Shown piece after piece: positions 14,122-17,146 of a stretch of 17,146 nt of DNA. Origin of the DNA: CAYTZN01 sp964442495 (GTDB lineage: Bacteria > Pseudomonadota > Gammaproteobacteria > Legionellales > Legionellaceae); NCBI GenBank assembly GCA_964442495.1, contig CAYTZN010000027.1, forward strand, positions 1 to 17,146. The letters are read 5' to 3'. A program made the position numbers and the translations under genes. Numbering within the stretch: position 1 is the stretch's first letter; every line of letters begins with the position of its first letter. The notes beneath the pieces were generated by a model. It saw only the letters and a list, made by a program, of their open reading frames with translations. It was not told the DNA's origin and made no database searches.

Positions 14122-16184
14122 GGTGTATTGTCCTGGGCTTGAATCGCTGTGATAAGGATGGTGTTGATGATATCGTCAGATGTACAACCGCGGCTTAAAT
14201 CATTCACGGGTTTATTGAGCCCTAATAGAATAGGGCCAATGGCTAGTGCACCACTTTCACGTTGTACGGCCTTGTATGTATTATTCCCGGTGTTTAAATC
14301 TGGGAAAATAAGTACGTTCGCATTTCCAGCGACTTTAGAATGGGGTAGCTTTTTGGCAGCAACCCCTTTGTCCACTGCCGCGTCATACTGGATGGGTCCC
14401 TCTACCAACAATTTTGGATGATTTGTTTTAAGAATTTGATAGGCTGCCGCCACTTTTTCCACGCTGTTGCCTTTACCAGAGTCGCCTGATGAGTAGGAGA
14501 GCAGAGCAATTTTAGGATCAATACCTAATTGTGTTGCAATTTGAGCGGCTTGACTTGCTATTTCTGAAAGCATGATGCTGTCTGGTTCAGGATTTATCGC
14601 GCAATCGCCATAGATAAGGACGCGCTCGCTTAAGCACATGATAAAAATGGAGGAGACTTTTTGTATGCCGGGTTTGGTTTTGATGATCTCTAGAGCTGGT
14701 CGAACGGTATCTGCTGTTGTATGTGTGGCGCCAGATACCATACCATCCGCGTGCCCACAATACACCATCATGGCCCCGAAATAATTGTTATCATTCATCC
14801 GTTCTAAGGCAATGGGAAGGTTGATGTTTTTATGTTTACGTAATTGATAATAAGCTTCTGCGTATACTTCTTTTTGAGCAGATTGCTCTATGTCAATGAT
14901 GTTGACGCCAAGAAGCCTTATGCCAATACGTTTTGCTAGCAATTGGATTTTTTCAAATTTACCAAGCAGGGTGATGGTTGCAATACCGCGTTGTAATATG
15001 TAATCGGCCGCCTGCAAAATACGCGGGTCATCTCCTTCCGGTAACACAATATGGCGTTTTTTTTGTTTGGCTTTACTAGCAAGTTCATACAAAAACACCG
15101 CAGGGCTGGATTGGGTTTTTTCAGTTTTTAATGCAAGAAATTGCAACAATGGCTCTACAAAAAAGGGCTGCATTGTTTCGATAGCCATCATCGCTTTTGC
15201 TTCATCATGTCGACTTAAGCTAAATTTTGCTGAAAAAAGCGCTGTTGCTGTTTCATAGGTGTTTAATCGAGTTAAGAGCACTGGAAAAGGATATTCAAGT
15301 CCTGCGATGATTTCACAAATAATATTACCCGGTAGTTCGCCACCTGTTAATACAATGCCTGCAATTTTGGGGTAGTTTGTTGATTGATCAGCTAACAGTG
15401 AACCTAAAAGTATATCGACTCTATCATCGGGTGTAATGATGAGCATGCCACTTTTGTCCATTTGGGATTGTAAAAAATTGGCTACGGTTTTTGCTGCCAC
15501 ATTAAATTGTCGCACAGGCCGATGCAACTCATTGGCACCATATAAAACATTGGCTTGCAGTTTATTTGCAACGTCGCTCATGGTGGGGTGCGCTAGAGAT
15601 TCAAATTCAGGAATAATGGCAATTAAGTGTAGTTTTGGAAAATGCTCTTTAAACAACACCTGTGCTTCTGTTTCATAAAGGCTTGGTACACGGTTAATCA
15701 CAGCGCCTACAACCCTTGCATGATGTTGTTTGGCAACTTTTAACGCTGTGTTTAAAATTGAAACCGTGTGAGCTAATGTTCGGTCTTTGGCGCAGATTAC
15801 CAACACCACATCACAATTCAATTGGTATGCAAGCGTGAGGTTGAATTGGTATTCAAAGGCATCATTATCGCTCTCAAAGTCACTTCCTTCATAGTAACTA
15901 AAAACATTTGGGCTTAAATTTTGCGTCTTTTCAAGTACGGTTGTTACTAAATCTTCTGGGTGTGAGCGTGTTAACAAAATGGCTTCGTTGATGTCCATCA
16001 AGGGGGTAATTGGGTGATTTGCTACTTGTTCCAATAATGGAATTTGCTCTTTGTCTGATTCGTTGAATAATTTAAAGCAGTGAATCGCCGGTAGCTTGCT
16101 TTTGAGCGATGAAAGAAGGCCTAGCGATATAAACGATTTTCCTGCACGTTTTTCAATGCCAGTTAAATACAGTTTTTTATGCAT
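14118..16184 (-). CDS. pta: Phosphate acetyltransferase Pta (long, three-domain type)
   Basis: Pta converts acetyl-CoA and phosphate to acetyl phosphate and CoA, feeding AckA. It has 688 residues: an N-terminal P-loop-like domain (about 1-200, opening LYLTGIEKRAGKSFIS), a DRTGG-type middle domain (about 200-315), and the catalytic PTA domain from about 365. That domain has VLPEGDDPRILQAADY, YGDCAINPEP, YSSGDSGKGNSVEKV and FPDLNTGNNTYKA. This is the E. coli-like architecture, in which the N-terminal part is regulatory. ATG 16184 is preferred because AGGA lies 5 nt upstream; the in-frame ATG 16190 is too close to that site. No clear promoter was found. Confidence 0.94.
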   Translation of the reverse strand: MHKKLYLTGIEKRAGKSFISLGLLSSLKSKLPAIHCFKLFNESDKEQIPLLEQVANHPITPLMDINEAILLTRSHPEDLVTTVLEKTQNLSPNVFSYYEGSDFESDNDAFEYQFNLTLAYQLNCDVVLVICAKDRTLAHTVSILNTALKVAKQHHARVVGAVINRVPSLYETEAQVLFKEHFPKLHLIAIIPEFESLAHPTMSDVANKLQANVLYGANELHRPVRQFNVAAKTVANFLQSQMDKSGMLIITPDDRVDILLGSLLADQSTNYPKIAGIVLTGGELPGNIICEIIAGLEYPFPVLLTRLNTYETATALFSAKFSLSRHDEAKAMMAIETMQPFFVEPLLQFLALKTEKTQSSPAVFLYELASKAKQKKRHIVLPEGDDPRILQAADYILQRGIATITLLGKFEKIQLLAKRIGIRLLGVNIIDIEQSAQKEVYAEAYYQLRKHKNINLPIALERMNDNNYFGAMMVYCGHADGMVSGATHTTADTVRPALEIIKTKPGIQKVSSIFIMCLSERVLIYGDCAINPEPDSIMLSEIASQAAQIATQLGIDPKIALLSYSSGDSGKGNSVEKVAAAYQILKTNHPKLLVEGPIQYDAAVDKGVAAKKLPHSKVAGNANVLIFPDLNTGNNTYKAVQRESGALAIGPILLGLNKPVNDLSRGCTSDDIINTILITAIQAQDNTP

Positions 16185-16275
16185 GGCCATCCTGAAATAA
16201 TTGGGGGAATATCTATAGTTTAATCTATTTTTGTCATGGTTGGTTAATTTTTAGCATGTTTTATGCTGCAATTTA

Positions 16276-16293
16276 ACGCATTTTTGACTGCGT
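16276..16293 (-). terminator. Weak hairpin after the comEC fragment
   Basis: On the minus strand ACGCA and TGCGT (5-bp stem, 8-nt loop) follow the comEC stop by 4 nt. A second 5-bp hairpin lies at 16253-16267, followed by AAAAA rather than Ts. The tail of the first is TTAAATT. Either could be chance, so read-through from comEC into pta remains possible. Confidence 0.25.
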
Positions 16294-16297
16294 CCCT

Positions 16298-17038
16298 TTA
16301 ATGCCGCCTGATACCTGTCCAATAGGTTGCTCTATAACATTGAGGTGGAATAACCTTTTGAGTGTTAAAATGTACGCGTATCATCCCACAATCAAGTGTA
16401 TTGTAGATGGGGCTCTCATAAACTTGCAGCGCTTCTTGATGCGGAAAATGATAACGATTATCAAACCCATAAGATGCAAGTGCGTATTGGGGGGCAATTT
16501 GATGAACAAAGTCTCTTGATGACGATGTTTTGCTCCCATGGTGGGGAATAACCATTACGGAGGAACGAAGTTTTTGCCCATAGGTTTTTGTAAGGTAGTC
16601 TTCAGCTGATTTTTCAATGTCGCCAGTTAGCAATACTTTACCCGCAGGAGTAGCGATTTGCAAAACACACGAACGATTGTTTTTGCTCTTTAACGGTATA
16701 TTTATTGGAAAAAATCGAAATATGACATTATCCCACTCCCAAGATGGGTATTGATGACACGAGACGCCTCTTTTATAAAAATTTGGATTATCGACAATAA
16801 ATTCTTTGATGGGGTATTTCTCTTCCAGGGAAGCAAGGCCTCCGCGGTGATCAAGGTCTGGATGGCTTATAACTACTTTATCTAACTGCTTTATCCCTAA
16901 CGCTGTTAAATAGGGAATAATAGCGAGTTTACCCATGTCTCCTCCATGAAAAAACTTCATGCCTGTATCGTAGATTAAAACATGATGGGCTGTGCGCACC
17001 ACGACAGAAAGTCCTTGGCCAACGTCTAATACATCCAC
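16298..17038 (-). CDS. comEC: ComEC/Rec2 C-terminal metallo-beta-lactamase domain (5'-truncated or split gene)
   Basis: This is the C-terminal domain of the competence DNA-uptake channel ComEC. Motifs: DVLDVGQGLSVVVRTA at the start, LIYDTG, the metal-binding VISHPDLDHRGG (SHxDxDH), VLLTGD, and PHHGS. From GTG 17038 it has 246 residues, whereas full ComEC proteins are about 700-800, so the OB-fold and membrane competence domains are missing from this frame. The frame stays open upstream to a TGA at 17129-17131, and the extension (FFPRYEKIKSSEVT before VDVLDVG) looks like genuine ComEC sequence. The GTG has a GAGG 5 nt upstream, yet is more likely internal to an older gene. Either the gene is disrupted just upstream, or a frameshift separates the two halves, or it is expressed as a separate soluble domain. 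The C-terminal motifs show no decay. Confidence 0.75.
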   Translation of the reverse strand: MDVLDVGQGLSVVVRTAHHVLIYDTGMKFFHGGDMGKLAIIPYLTALGIKQLDKVVISHPDLDHRGGLASLEEKYPIKEFIVDNPNFYKRGVSCHQYPSWEWDNVIFRFFPINIPLKSKNNRSCVLQIATPAGKVLLTGDIEKSAEDYLTKTYGQKLRSSVMVIPHHGSKTSSSRDFVHQIAPQYALASYGFDNRYHFPHQEALQVYESPIYNTLDCGMIRVHFNTQKVIPPQCYRATYWTGIRRH

Positions 17039-17146
17039 CGTGACCTCACTTGATTTTATTTTTTCATAACGAGGAAAAAAGGTCGCTACGATTTTTGATG
17101 GCCTTTGTGCATCAATATTTGAATCATTTCATCTTGTGTATAAAGC

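Noticed and set aside
16150..16184. Pta N-terminal loop as a broken Walker A
   Set aside because: GIEKRAGKS keeps the G-x5-GK[ST] spacing seen in dethiobiotin-synthetase-like P-loops, and many long Pta proteins deviate more, so it is not anomalous.
1..17146. A novel defence, mobile or biosynthetic system
   Set aside because: Nearly all coding capacity is assigned to conserved housekeeping families. No integrase, transposase, terminal repeats, CRISPR-like repeats, toxin-antitoxin pair or compositional island was seen.

Overview
The window reads as ordinary chromosome from a low-GC gammaproteobacterium. The gene set (complete System I cytochrome c maturation locus, PcnB-FolK pair, HemJ, rubredoxin, DUF2177 protein, HemL, Pta-AckA, ComEC) and the residue-level look of the proteins suggest Legionellales, possibly Legionella or a close relative. 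That assignment is an inference from family resemblance and base composition; no search was run.

Layout. 1-112 is the tail of an unrecognised gene. After a gene-free leader (113-391) comes a tightly packed plus-strand ccm operon, ccmABCDEFGHI (392-6684). Most of its junctions are 4-nt ATGA or GTGA overlaps, and it ends with a dodecin gene and a hairpin terminator. On the minus strand follow a UspA-type protein and the coupled pair pcnB-folK (9373 to 7560). On the plus strand a TerC-family membrane protein lies 5 nt upstream of hemJ. A small rubredoxin gene on the minus strand converges on hemJ. A DUF2177 membrane protein and then hemL, which has a good sigma70-type promoter, follow on the plus strand. 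A perfect 10-bp hairpin separates hemL from the convergent ackA. The pta-ackA pair runs on the minus strand (16184 to 12934), and behind it lies the C-terminal metallo-beta-lactamase part of ComEC/Rec2. The comEC reading frame meets an in-frame stop before the window edge.

How the genes work together. The ccm products export or handle haem, load it on CcmE, reduce apocytochrome cysteines and ligate haem to make periplasmic c-type cytochromes. HemL (5-aminolevulinate formation) and HemJ (protoporphyrinogen oxidation) supply two steps of haem synthesis. Pta-AckA interconverts acetyl-CoA and acetate with ATP yield. PcnB polyadenylates RNA and FolK feeds folate synthesis.

I found no mobile element, CRISPR array, tRNA, rRNA or recognisable new defence or metabolic system. 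The most noteworthy points are the broken or split comEC, the non-AUG start of pcnB, a degenerate nucleotide loop in the Usp protein, and a 9-nt direct repeat in front of the TerC gene.
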